Of a stretch of DNA of 64,000 nucleotides, positions 34,180 through 45,294 are shown in pieces (position 1 is the first letter of the stretch; each line of letters opens with the position of its first letter). The translations under genes were made by a program, and so were the position numbers. Below the pieces are notes generated by a model. That model was not told the origin of the DNA. It did no database searches and saw nothing but the letters and a program-made list of their open reading frames with translations. This DNA comes from Filosporella fistucella (taxonomy: Eukaryota > Ascomycota > Leotiomycetes > Helotiales): positions 310,001 through 374,000 of the forward strand of contig JAQJZZ010000001.1 of NCBI GenBank assembly GCA_030077755.1, written 5' to 3'.

Positions 34180-35310
34180 GGCTTGACGTATAGAAAAGGG
34201 ATTCATTTCTTGTTACACCTGCAAGTTAGGATTGGAAAATGCATCTCAAGTTGATTTTAAACTGCCTCACTTCACAACATGTAGTTCTGAGCATCATGTT
34301 TGTGTGAATATCTCTTCCACCCCGCATACTTCATCCCCCTGCCGAGTAATACTTGACTAAAATAGTCTTTGAGTCTCTACGACTAGCTACACGACCCCAA
34401 CCTCAAAAGAAGACCAACTTCGCACACTCACTTCTCCAACTTTCACATTTCTCATATCATCTCCACCCAAAACCTACCAAGTGATTTCTAGCCATGGGCT
34501 CTCCAGCTTCTAGCCTCCAAAAGTCTAGATCCATGTCTAACAATACCCCAAAATTTCCCCTTGATTATAGATCCCATAAGTGAATTCCCAAGACCTCATA
34601 AGTAAAGACTCCAAATATGAGATGAGATAAGAAACTCAAAATCATGAATCAACACCACGGAAATTAACCTCAATCCAATATCTACCCCGATTCTCGAAAG
34701 TACACAGCTGAGTCTACCCCAAATCAACCTCTCACCTCTCCCCGCTCAAGTGACAAGTCCATAATTCCCACGATGTGACTTCAAACTTCAATGTGGGGCC
34801 ATATCCCTTCCGCTCACACTCCCTCCTAGGTACTCTTCTTTGCATCAACAACCCCCTACCCCAGTTTCCACGTCTCCTCTCCCCTGCAAACAAGCAACCC
34901 TCCCCTTCCCCGCCTCAAATCAGCCACCATGCACGCCTCCAACCCTTCGACAACCGACTGGTGCAGCCCAGACTCCTGCACTTACCCTCGTGTCTCCGAG
35001 CTCTCTAATTGGATAACTCAAATGAAGAGGTCGCAGAGAAGGGAGATGTATATAGTATGTTGGATGGATCACATCAGCATGTCTGGCTTTGCGAGGAAAG
35101 GCTGAATTGATAACAATTGAATTCTTCTCGGTTTTTCTGGATAGGTATTTGGAATAAGAATTTTGGTTGCTTTCTTGGCTTGGGAGAGGGATTTATATCT
35201 CTCACACTCACTTCAACAATCTACTCGAAATCCACGCCTATCAATCAAATCTTCAGCATCATCAAAATACCTATCCCCCCTTTCCCGAAGAAAGACACAA
35301 ATCAGCAAAA
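34180..35310. other. Intergenic, promoter of the MFS transporter
   Basis: A pyrimidine-rich leader with no gene. CCCCGC occurs at 34740-34745 and 34908-34913. Frames at 34775-35404 are shadows. The frame of the transporter is open upstream to 35167, but the ATG at 35311 begins the conserved protein. Confidence 0.6.
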
Positions 35311-36972
35311 ATGGGTTTCGGCTTCATACTCAACGACACCCATCTCCCCCGTGTCCCGGGCACCATCATCCTCGAAGAAGAAACCGCACACTCTACCTCC
35401 ATAACAGGCGGTCTCAAACACGGCACCGGTTCCGCCGCCCATATCATTCTCACTCCTCAGCCCTCAGACGACCCAAATGATCCTCTCAATTGGAGCCAGA
35501 GGCGCAAAATGATGATCATGCTTATCACAGGCATGGGCACCATTCTGTACGGTGCTGTATTTGGCCCGTTATTGAATGCCAGTTTGGTGGTCGTAGCTGT
35601 TGATCTAGGAGTCACGATCACGGATGTGACGCTGTTGAGTGGATATCAGGTTTTGGTCGTGGGGTGTACGGCGCCGTTTGTGAGTGCGTTGAGTAGGAAG
35701 TATGGGAAGAGGAGTTTATTTGTTCTTTCGTCTGTGTCGGCTGTAGTGGGGAATATCATTGGGAGTACATCGAAGAATTATTCGCAGCTTCTCGCTGCGA
35801 GGATAATTCAAGGTTTGTCGGTCAGCACGTACGAATCGCTTCTCTTGGTCGTAATCGGAGACCTATTCTTCGTGCATGAGAGAGGACTCTATACATCTAT
35901 TGTCAGCTTCCTGCTCGCGGCTGTCTCGAATCTGGCTTCTGTCGTATGTGGACCTATAACGAATAATCTGGGCTGGAAATATCTCTTCCATATCTTTGTC
36001 GCTATCTCGGCTGTACAGACCGTCTTGCAGATTTTCCTTGTGCCGGAGACAACGTATGTGCGAGATCATCGATATGATATCGACGAGCTAGCTACAGATA
36101 ACTTCGATGAGTTGGTTGCCCATGAGCATCGAGCAGATGGTGAGAAAGAGGGTGCCGTGAGCGAGATCGAAAATGCAAATCGAGGCGGTCGGCGAGATGT
36201 TCCGAAGAAAAAGACGTTCTGGCAGAATATGAAATTGTTTGACGGAACATATTCGGACGAGAAGTTATTGCAACTGATCATTGCCCCATTTGCTGTCTGC
36301 ATGAACCTCGCAGTCGCATATATAATCTTGGTTCAAGGCTGGTTCGTCGGACTCTACGTCGCAATTGCGTTTGTCCTCGCTCAGATTTTCGGATTTCCAC
36401 CATACCTGATGACACCAAGCGGAATCGGATATCTATCTATAGGGCCCTTCATCGGAGGATTGATCGCGGTCCTATTCTTCGCAGTCGTCACAGATCCTCT
36501 CATTATGTTCATGACACGACGCAACAAAGGAGTCTACGAGCCTGAGTTTCGCCTCCTGGTTTCATTGTTCGGTCTCGTCACTGGAGCAGGACTGTTTGGG
36601 TACGGCTATGTTACACAAAACTATGGAAGTCCATATGTGGCAGCCACTTTGCACGCTATCGTTATATTCGGAGTCATGGCATTACTGGTTGCGACCTCTC
36701 TCTACGCCCTAGATTCTTATCGGGACATGAGCAACGAGATTTTCATCATGGGAATGCTGGTCAAGAACTTTTTGCTTTACGGTTTTACATATTTTATCAA
36801 TGACTGGCTCGCTCGAGACGGCCCTCAGCGTGTATTTTTCATTTTCGGAGGAACTGGATTTGGGGTCATGATTGGATTGCCCATCATGTACGTGTTCGGG
36901 AAGAAGTATCGCAGCTACTGGTGCAGACACAACTTGCTGGAGAAGTTTCATATCCGCACACACGCCGAATAG
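35311..36972 (+). CDS. Major facilitator superfamily transporter (drug:H+ antiporter-like)
   Basis: Intronless, 553 aa from the ATG at 35311 (the cagcaaaaATGGG context is Kozak-like). A cytosolic N-terminus containing DPNDPLNWSQRRKMM, a motif typical of fungal DHA1/Hol1-like MFS proteins, precedes TM1 (IMLITGMGTILYGAVFGPLL). The loop 2-3 motif is SALSRKYGKRSLFVLSS. LAARIIQGLSVSTYESLLLVVIGDLFFVHERGLY covers TM4-5. A central acidic loop (about residues 250-300, DIDELATDNFDELVAHEH) separates the two halves. It probably sits in the plasma membrane and exports or imports a small molecule linked to the neighbouring oxidative enzymes; substrate and direction are not deducible. Confidence 0.92.
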   Translation: MGFGFILNDTHLPRVPGTIILEEETAHSTSITGGLKHGTGSAAHIILTPQPSDDPNDPLNWSQRRKMMIMLITGMGTILYGAVFGPLLNASLVVVAVDLGVTITDVTLLSGYQVLVVGCTAPFVSALSRKYGKRSLFVLSSVSAVVGNIIGSTSKNYSQLLAARIIQGLSVSTYESLLLVVIGDLFFVHERGLYTSIVSFLLAAVSNLASVVCGPITNNLGWKYLFHIFVAISAVQTVLQIFLVPETTYVRDHRYDIDELATDNFDELVAHEHRADGEKEGAVSEIENANRGGRRDVPKKKTFWQNMKLFDGTYSDEKLLQLIIAPFAVCMNLAVAYIILVQGWFVGLYVAIAFVLAQIFGFPPYLMTPSGIGYLSIGPFIGGLIAVLFFAVVTDPLIMFMTRRNKGVYEPEFRLLVSLFGLVTGAGLFGYGYVTQNYGSPYVAATLHAIVIFGVMALLVATSLYALDSYRDMSNEIFIMGMLVKNFLLYGFTYFINDWLARDGPQRVFFIFGGTGFGVMIGLPIMYVFGKKYRSYWCRHNLLEKFHIRTHAE

Positions 36973-37513
36973 GAAGGGGACTTTGGCAAGGAAACAAATT
37001 TGACTTTTGTATAGAGATGCAACAAAGTAATAAAATTCGTTTTATTGATGCTGCCAAGAACGTATCCAGAGTTGAGACCTTGCTCTCGTGGTGATTATCG
37101 ATGGTGGCTGACGGGCTCGGATCAATGAATCCGAATACCCCTCCCCCGCAATTGAAGCAATATCCCTACCCCAACATATACTCCAAGCTTGCAAGTCGTC
37201 GTAAGTGAAACAGGCTACAATGCCGTAGATGCAGAGATCATGATTTCAGCTTGAGAGTTAAGTCGATATGCCCCGCACGAAACCCCACAGCCATGCCTAG
37301 GTAAGACGCTCCAACATGTCCTCCATCAGTTAGATGTCCTGACCCCACACAATTTGCCCCGCGTTGGTGCGGGGAGGAGACACAACTTCAATTTGATCGA
37401 ACGACATTGTAAAACCGAAACTTTCAAGTATCTTCATAAGAGCAGGAATGTAGAGTTTGATTGTGGTGTAAAGAGCAGTTGAAATCCCCTGACGTTGGAA
37501 TAGAGCAACCAGC
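36973..37513. other. Intergenic, promoter of the FAD monooxygenase
   Basis: 541 bp without a gene. It holds the four CCCCGC/GCGGGG boxes described in the regulatory entry. Confidence 0.6.
37144..37374. promoter_or_regulatory. Four GCGGGG/CCCCGC boxes upstream of the FAD monooxygenase
   Basis: CCCCGC occurs at 37144-37149, 37271-37276 and 37357-37362, and GCGGGG at 37369-37374. The last two form an inverted pair with a 6-bp spacer (CCCCGC-gttggt-GCGGGG), about 140-160 bp before the ATG. GCGGGG satisfies the CreA consensus SYGGRG. An inverted CGG-containing pair is also the kind of site Zn2Cys6 dimers use. The boxes are seen directly; the protein bound is inference. Confidence 0.5.
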
Positions 37514-38807
37514 ATGGCAAGTTCGAAGAAAATCTCAAAAGTAAGCAGTTTTTAAAAGCGTCGCCCCTTTCCAGCACCATATATTGATGCACACAGGTCA
37601 TTGTCGTGGGCGCCGGTCCTTCTGGTCTCCTTCTCGCAATACTTCTCGCAAAAGCCGGAATCAAGGTAGATCTGCTGGAGGGTGCCACAGAACTAGACAA
37701 GAACCCCCGAGCAGCACACTACGCCCCGAATGCCATTCGAGAATTTCGCCGAGCAGGTATCCTCGATGATGTGAAGAAGGAAGGCTTCATTCCAGACGCA
37801 GTTTGCTGGCGCGAAGTTGACGGCACATATATTGCAGGTCTGAAAACAGATAAAGGGGACCCTGATGCTATGCAGGTTTTGCCATTGGATAGATTGGTGA
37901 AACTCTTGAAAAGACATATAGACAAGCTGGACAATGCGAATATACTGTGGAAGCATAAGGTCATCGACATCGAACAGAATGAGAATGAAGCCAGAGTGAA
38001 GGTTGAAACGCCTGAGGGGCTGAAAACTCTTGTAGCAGACTACATTGTTGGCTGTGATGGTGCGAACAGCCAAATCAGAAGGTCGCTCTTTGGAGATCTC
38101 GCATTTCCCGGTGAGACACTGGAAAGTCAGATCATTGCGACGAATGTAAGATTGCTAAATACCGAAGGCATTGTATTCGCTGACACCACTATCCGCAGGT
38201 TTATTATGATTTCTACAAATTTGGATATGTAGACTCGAACTTCATTATCGATCCAACAAACTGGTTCATGGCAGCCAAAATCACCGAGGACGGAATGTGG
38301 CGAGTGACATATGGTGATATACCTGGACTTTCGACCGAAGAGTATCTAAAGCGCCAACCCGCGAGGTATGAAGAAATTCTTCCTGGGAAACCAAAGCCAG
38401 GCGATTACAAATTGGTTGGAGCAAGCCCATACAAACTTCATCAACGATGCGCCGAAAGCTTTCGAGTAGGCCGCTTCCTCTTAGCAGCAGATGCAGCACA
38501 CTTGTGCAATCCATTTGGAGGACTTGGTCTAACAGGTGGCTTTGCCGATATCACGAGTCTTTATGATTGCTTGATGGCAATACAGAATGGGCAAGCTGAT
38601 GATTCAATTCTGGACAAATACAGCGAGGTTCGGATAAAGAAATGGAAAGAAATGATAGATCCTATTTCTCGGACAAATTTCCGACGGATTTGGGCGGAGG
38701 ATGCTGCGTCTGAACGTGAAGCATTCTTTGACATGTGTAAGAAAATGGAAAATGATCCAGAAATGCAAAAGCAAGGGGCTGCAGTGAGTAGTCTTGATTA
38801 TCGGTGA
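37514..38807 (+). CDS. FAD-dependent monooxygenase (PHBH/phenol hydroxylase-like)
   Basis: Exons are 37514-37540, 37597-38145 and 38199-38807 (394 aa to the TGA at 38807). A 9-residue first exon (MASSKKISK) is followed by GTAAGC..CACAG, leading straight into VIVVGAGPSGLLLAILLAKAGIKVDLLE, the dinucleotide-binding GxGxxG. The DG motif is DYIVGCDGANSQIRRSL. The GD motif is GRFLLAADAAHLCNPFGGLGLTGG, near residues 283-306. These are the three fingerprints of class A aromatic hydroxylases. The 3' end is uncertain: GTGAGT at 38785 or GTGAAT at 38805 could be donors to a last exon ending near 38907-38922, which would give a more typical tail. Role: NAD(P)H-dependent hydroxylation in the cytosol; substrate unknown. 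Confidence 0.88.
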
Positions 38808-39176
38808 ATTTCCTTGCTGACATTAAAAGTTCACACACTTGCTGAATGAAGACTTTTCACCATATTTCAACTTGCAGCAGAATGGAGCCAAGCAGAATGG
38901 AATCAAGGCTGGATAGAACGTTAACAAACTCTGTGTACCGTGTACTAATGAGAAATTCATGCATCTATTGGCCGTGCACTACCGCGGGATGTTTATTAGC
39001 TCAGCTCAATCATAAGTGACCAAAAATGCTTGAGATGATTCATGCAGCAGGATAGAATGCCCAGTGTTTTCAACAAGTGCTCAGTCCTGCAACTCCTGCG
39101 GTATAACATCAACGGTAACGTAATATGGGGGCTCCTCCTAGACTAGGAAATTACATTACTTTGGTACGGATGAAAA
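38808..39176. other. Intergenic
   Basis: Possible extra terminal exon or 3' UTR of the FAD monooxygenase, then unremarkable DNA up to the LTR target duplication. Confidence 0.5.
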
Positions 39177-39181
39177 GTGGT

Positions 39182-39515
39182 TGTTGTGCTATAGCCTAGG
39201 TTGCAGGGTAGGCCCACCGTGGCTGCAGGGTAGGCACACCGTGGCTATAGGGTAGGCACATGGTGCCATAGCGTACATACGCTAGAACAGTGGCTGTCAC
39301 AGCCTGAAGCAGTGGTGGCCACAGGCTGGAACAGTGGCTGCCACAGGCTTAGTAGCCTGAAACTATAGCGTACGGGAGCCTATAGCCACAGGGTGTGCAG
39401 GCCTGTAGTCACAGCCTGAATTAGTATATATAGCACTGTATTTGCCCTCTATAGAATAAGGAATCAAGTCAATCGTCCACTGTACTACACCTTATATTAT
39501 TACCCCACCACAACA
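39182..39515 (+). mobile_element. Solo LTR (334 bp) of an LTR retrotransposon
   Basis: Termini TGTTGTG (39182-39188) and CACAACA (39509-39515) are perfect inverted repeats with the canonical TG..CA ends. The element is flanked by an exact 5-bp duplication, GTGGT, at 39177-39181 and 39516-39520. Inside are a TATA-like tagtatatatagc near 39421, a possible polyadenylation word gaataagg near 39457, and iterated units gcagggtaggcacaccgtggct (39200-39270) and agtggctgccacaggct-like (39290-39420). No internal domain or second LTR with the same ends follows, so LTR-LTR recombination has probably left a solo copy. Confidence 0.85.
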
Positions 39516-39520
39516 GTGGT

Positions 39521-40323
39521 AATCAAGCTCGAGCTTCTTAGATTCTAAGGTGACTAACATTTCATGTCTTTGCACGTATCATAGGCTATAGGAATAATAT
39601 ATATAAAAATACTTAATATTATATAATGCCTAAGATTGTCAGGTATATAATTGAAATTATAATTTCACATAACCTCGACTATTCGGTTATATTTGGCAAT
39701 TCACAGGAACCCCTCAAGCACCCCTTAAATAATTTAACTCTAGCATTTTAAAAAGGCTAGAATTTTAGTTTCATATTAGAATATAACTTATTTTATTTAT
39801 TAAATTACCTCCCATTTATATATTTTATATAGGCTTATAAGTAAGATAAAATCTATTATTGGCTTAATAATAAAAATGATAAAAATTAATAAATTTTATA
39901 ATTCTAATATTTTATAAGTTTTAGTATTCTCTTTTTATAGCTATTTCCTTACATTTTAAGGTAGCGGCAATTGTCGAGTGGCCTAAAAATAAATCCTCAA
40001 GCATATGACATCCTAAAAGGACCGACTCTCAGAGAGAGGCACGAAGGAAGGGTGGAGGGACCGGCGATTAATGGGTTTGCCATGACTAATGAGGAGGAAG
40101 CCATTTTTGGCTCTTGGGATTTTGAAGACTTGGAAGGTCGGGATGATTAAAGATGACAACCAGCAATTTTTGGAGGGGCCGGAGTTGTCATCGCTTTACG
40201 CAAACTGAGGCACGTGCGCTGGAGGCAGAGTTGAGCGAGCGGTCGTGGCCTGGTAAACAACGTCCCAGCCCCCTGGATTCAGCAGCCCAAACCGTAGTTC
40301 TCAGTCATTAGGGCATAATAATA
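39521..40323. other. AT-rich decayed block and retroelement-like debris
   Basis: About 39560-39960 is extremely AT-rich, full of TA dinucleotides and stop codons in every frame, contrasting with both flanks. This is the look of repeat-induced point mutation or long decay. About 39970-40323 returns to normal composition and contains short frames such as MTNEEEAIFGSWDFEDLEGRDD with no recognisable family. Confidence 0.5.
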
Positions 40324-41024
40324 AGGTGTTAGTCACGTGATTATGAGCTAACGCACCTAGGAAGCTATATAATAGCCATCGTAGCTGTAGACTAGAATAT
40401 CATCTCCTTCCACACACACATATTTGAGTCCTTGTGACAATAACTGTAGAGTTAACTTAAAGAGGTAGCGCTTTCAAATATGTTCGATGACTGGCTCGCC
40501 TTCCTCCTCCACGGCTTGTTCATCCGCGACGGCTTTTGGGGAAGGGTGGCATCTGTATAATTGAACTGTTAGTCATCTGCCCGAATGGAGTGCCTTGCGT
40601 AGGTGCGCAACGCATCCACTATTGATAAGAATATTTGTTACATGTATTCAAGTTCGGAAAATCAGTGAATCGTATGTTCCGTCGTAGTGTCGTTAGGCAT
40701 TGCGAAGGTGTTTGGGATAAAGGAGGGATGGATGGAGTCCTCGTTTTCTGGCGTATTTTCTTCTACAACCTCTCTAGACGAAAGGATAATGACATGGATA
40801 CATTCCAGGTTGGATTTCACCAGCTCGAGGTTTGGTCGGGAACTGTCTCAACTGGCCCGTGATGTGTCAGTTTATAGGGTTGGGGCTAGACAGCCACTGA
40901 GGAGCGTTATTTCAAGCCGAGGTTACCACCAAGGGCACTACTGTGGCGAAACTCGTTTTTCCAACAAAGTGTTTCTTTAGCCACAACCCCCCCCCCCCCC
41001 ATTTATCCTCACATCGCCTCCCCA
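40324..41024. other. Upstream region of the second Zn2Cys6 gene, possible LTR fragment
   Basis: TGTTAGTCACGTGATTATGAGCTAACG at 40326, with a TATA-like agctatataatag about 40 bp on, looks like the start of another LTR, but no matching end or target duplication was found. Short frames at 40635-40980 are unsupported. A run of 14 C residues lies at 40987-41000. Confidence 0.35.
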
Positions 41025-43108
41025 ATGGATGTAGAAGAAAGACGTGTCTTACCAAAGACTGGTTACCCTCGTCGGCGAGCCGTAGCAGCGTGTTTGACAT
41101 GCCGTGAGAGGAAACGAAAATGGTATATGTGCCTTCCAGTTGATATCCATGGCTCATAGAGTTATCTCCATTCCTGAGTACGCCATTTGTCATGAGATAC
41201 TTTATTAATGTGTCTACTTGTAGTGACAATCTACGGCCAGCTTGTTCTTCTTGTCAGAAAATTGGAATTTCCTGCGAGTACATCAAGAATGACGCGTCAG
41301 GTTTAGATATTGCATCTTTGACAATCCTAGATCGGTTGTCCATCATCGAGAGTTTGGTGAGAGATATACACCCGTCCTCGTCTGTCAACTTCTCGTCACC
41401 GCCAGCAAGCTTTGGTCGTCACACACAGCTCACAATTCACCCCTCCGAAGGCGACATAGTCTCTGATACAGAGCACGTTGAGTTTGCCTTGATCTTGGAT
41501 TCTAGCTTCACAGCAGCGACCGATAAGATTCTTCAATGGCCCATCTTCGAGCAGCTTCTTTCTCCCCTTCAAAGACTCAGATTTGTCGATTTCCATGGAT
41601 CTGAAGCGTATACCTATCTTGATGATCTGTTGATCCGGTCAAACATTTCGAAGAGCTCTTGGGACCAGTCTCCGCCCACCAATATCTCGACAGAGAAGTC
41701 AGATATTGAACAGCTAGTTGAACACTTTTTCAGTAGAGTAAACATCAAAAATCCAATTCTTAGTCGACAGGTGGCCAGCCAATACTGTCAGCAATATTAC
41801 GAGTACGGGCCTCAGTTTAATCTCGAGACGTGCCTCGTGTTACTCATGTGTGCTCTGGGGGCCGTTTCTATGGAGTTCGACCCCATCCATCAAGGTCCTG
41901 CAGAGTTACCACATTCGCCTTCCATGCGTTCCAACCTAACATTGGGTTCGTATTACTTCGTCGCGGCGGAAAAGCGCCTTGGTTCTGCCATGTCAAATGT
42001 CAACACTCTTGCAATTCAGTGCCTTTGTCTTTCAGGGTAGGCAATCTGGTATTCAAATATACTGTACATGGTGTAACGACTGATGAAACGTGGTGATTTA
42101 GGATCTATCACATGTTTCTCATCAGACCTATGCATGCCTTGCGCATGTTCCATGCAGCTGGGTCATCGCTGCAAGTTCTTATATCTACTGGGTTTGTGCC
42201 TCAATTTCAGTCAAAGCAACCTGATCATGCTAACAATTTTGTTCAGCGCAGATGCTGCCGGCGGAGCAGCACAGATTTACTCGAGCCTCTTCTGGACATG
42301 TTATAAATCAGAGAGGTATCTCTATCACCACGCTATGCTATGCCTTTAGCAAGTATCTGATCTCAGCAGGGAAATCCTTGCCGAGATACCCATCAGCGCT
42401 CCCGCTCTGAGAGAACCTGGCACCTCAGACTCATATCCCCCGCCAGACGAGTGGGCGACACATGAGGAAGACAGTTGGTATTTCTTTCTCTCCGAAATTG
42501 CTCTACGGCGAATCACCGATCAAGTTACCGAGGTGGTCGCCAAGTACATTGATACCAAGGCCCAAAAGACGCCCAGTATCGAGGAACTCATACCAATCGT
42601 GGATGAGTTCGAGCGGCAAGCCGAGACTTTTCGGGAGCATCTCCCTCCAGCCACCAAGTTTCCTGATGTCCCCCAATTAGCAAGTACGGAGTGGCAACAG
42701 TACACTCGCGGGCGTTATTATCGCCTGCTAGAGCTCATGCACCGACCATTTCTGTTTGCCGCTCTCCACGAACCTGGTAGCATGCCTGTTGTTCGAGTCC
42801 TGGCGGAAAAAGCGCTGCTAAATGCGTTGAGATATCTTCAACATAGCTATATCAGTCACCGTCATCACGGTACGTGGTTACAACTCCGCAACGAGTTGAA
42901 AGAAGCGAGCCTCCTACTCGTTGGTTCGAAATCAACGGGACTAAATATGCCTGATGGATGGGAGGTCGGGGTTAAGAAGGCTCTGGCCACGTTCGACCAC
43001 TGGTCGGAGGAATTCCCTTCTTGTATATCGTACACTAACATTATTCTGACTCTGACCAACTCTTCTTTGACTGATGCTCGAGAGGGGACGTCGATGGTTT
43101 GTACTTGA
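41025..43108 (+). CDS. Zn2Cys6 transcription factor with fungal-specific TF domain
   Basis: Five exons: 41025-41122, 41224-42036, 42102-42191, 42247-42315 and 42370-43108 (1809 nt, 602 aa), all junctions phase 2. The binuclear cluster spans C23, C26, C33, C40, C43 and C50 (CLTCRERKRKC then CSSC then C), interrupted by intron 1 after K32, a classic position. The regulatory domain includes LVEHFFSRVNIKNPILSRQVA, LCLSGIYHMFLIRPMHALRMFHAAGSSLQ and YYRLLELMHRPFLFAALHEP. A 14-C tract lies 24 bp before the ATG. Neighbours are a sugar-type MFS transporter and a lyase sharing a promoter, so this protein is the natural candidate regulator of both (inference). It does not look like a close paralogue of the factor at 26.4 kb. 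Confidence 0.92.
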
Positions 43109-43340
43109 GCGTATACTTAGAATTCTTAATCTTCGTCAAGAAGGGGACACAATTTACAATAGCCAATAGCCCAATCTTGTTAATTGTGGACTGCAATTTA
43201 ATTCCACATTTACTACTATTCGTGTACATAATCTTTAAAAAAGATAGGTATTCAACAAAAGAACAGCCCGTCGCGTTACCAACGGCTTGGTCTCCAGCAT
43301 CCAATTCTTTTACGTTCACGACCATGGGATCACCATGATC

Positions 43341-45294
43341 TTACAAGGACTTTTCATCACGATGAACCCTCCTTTTCTTCTCTGTATCAAGCTCTTTATC
43401 ATGACCAAGCTTGCTGCTCTCCACATCAACAAGAGAGGGGTTGTCCATTGTCTCGAAGATATTAGCAAGCTCCTCGAGAGATTTCCCCTTGGTTTCCGGG
43501 AATAGAAACCACACCTGCACGATAAACAGGGCGTCGAGGATACAGAAGATGATATAATATTTCCAGCCGAGCTTGGCCATCGCGATGGGATTGCATACTT
43601 GTCCGATGATGAGGGCGAGGTTCGTCACGATAAGAGTGAATGCCACACCCCAGCTTCGCCATTCGTAGGGGAACAACTCGGTTGGGTATGAGTAGAGGAG
43701 TGGAGTCAGGGCAATGTCGTAGTGGAAGTAGAAGATGAAAAGTAGGGGAATGACAGCGAAACCGTACCCTGCAGAGCCGGTTGCATCGAATCGGGAGTTG
43801 AGGATTGTCCAGATCTGATTGATGTTAGGGATTAATTTATCTGGATAGCATGGGAGATGTTGATGTGAGGAAGAGAATTACATACGACATAGGACGCGGT
43901 CATGCCAATAGCGGACCATTGAAAGAGGAATCGCCGTCCCAATTTATCAACCAGCATTGCTCCGAATCCCACGGTGGCAATGAGATTGAAGATCTGCAAT
44001 CCGCCATTGATGAGAGACTGGTGTGTAGCATTCTTGATTCCAATACCGTCAAGCACCAGGACCAAATAATAGGAAACAACCGTGTTGCCAGACCATTGGG
44101 CGGCAATACCAATCAAGCCAGATATGAGAAGTCGTCTGCGGTTTGAGCGAGTTGCAAGCATCTTTTCCATCGACGGTCGTTTCTCGGAATTATTTTCGGT
44201 TCGCACAGCTTCCCTAATCTGTACCATTTCATGTACAACAAGACTTGAGCTCTCATCACCAGCAGCATGATGCTTGATCAATAATGCAAGTGCTTCTTCA
44301 TCTCTGCCTTTGGCAACGAGGAACCTGCAACAGATCCATTAGGACATATATGAAAGGGGGGTTGAGATGAGATAACAGTGCGAGAACCTACCGGGGAGAT
44401 TCGGGCAAGAAGTAGGAGAACATGAGTTGCATCAACGGAGCTCCTCCTTGGAGTAGCGTCGGAATTCTCCAACTCCAAGATCCAGTCATTCTGAGTGTCC
44501 CAAAGGTAATCCAAGCTGCAGCGATAGCACCGACAAACTGAGAACATATTAGTATAGTTGTGGTGGTTGAGGTGTAATGATTCGATGATCTTTCGTTCCT
44601 TACATAAAAGCAGTGATATAATGCCGTGACCTTTCCACGATGGGGGGGATATGCAAGTTCTGCGAGCAGGATAGGGCTGGGTTGAGACATAACCCCACAG
44701 CCAAATCCCAGGAAGAAACGCGAGAAAATCAGCATTCCTAGATTGACAGATACAGCCTGAACGGCTGCACCGATCACAGTCAGGGTGAATGCGAGAACGA
44801 GTGACTTTTTACGTCCGAATCTGTTGGAAAAGGGGGCAACAAAGAGGAACCCTATGATTTTGCCCGCGGGCATCATGGCGTTGATGGCTCCTAACTTCGC
44901 TTTGGCGGGATATTGGTAGTACGATTTCCAATTTGGATTAATTTGTAGTGCGTTCATCATGGCGCCTGTTTGAAGCAAGAGTCAAGTGCTGATTCTACTA
45001 TGTAAATGCGTACTAAATCGGGAGTATACTCACCATCATACCCAACTGTGGCAGCTGACATGCAGCAAATAAACAAAAGAGCGTTGAGCCGAACAAGGTG
45101 CCATTGCGTGTACCATGGTTTGTACTCCTTAGGTAGCGCCTACAAGATTGGGATGATGATGATTAATTAAGACGTCCTCGCCTGGTTGATGGTATTAGGG
45201 GCGGACATACCGCTGCAATTTCTGGACCAACAAGCTTCGTATTCTCCGCTAAACGTTCTTCATAGCTCTTCGTGGGACGCTTGAATAGACCCAT
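43341..45294 (-). CDS. MFS sugar-porter family transporter
   Basis: Six exons: 45294-45211, 45139-45034, 44965-44604, 44537-44392, 44324-43886 and 43814-43341 (1611 nt, 536 aa). Sugar-porter hallmarks in order are: a cytosolic N-terminus, YDGAMMNALQINPNW after TM1, SNRFGRKKSLV in loop 2-3, the ELAYPPHRGKVTALYHCFYFVGA region (the E-x-x-P..RG motif), PESPRFLVAKGRDEEA closing the N-half, DKLGRRFLFQ in loop 8-9, and PETKGKSLEELANIFET after TM12. It resembles lactose-permease/hexose-type fungal carriers in the plasma membrane. It converges on the Zn2Cys6 gene (232 bp between stops) and is divergent from the lyase gene across about 760 bp. Confidence 0.93.

Noticed and set aside
40326..40440. Second LTR starting TGTTAGTCACGTG with a TATA-like word
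   Set aside because: No matching CA end, inverted terminus or target duplication found; kept only as a note in the intergenic entry.
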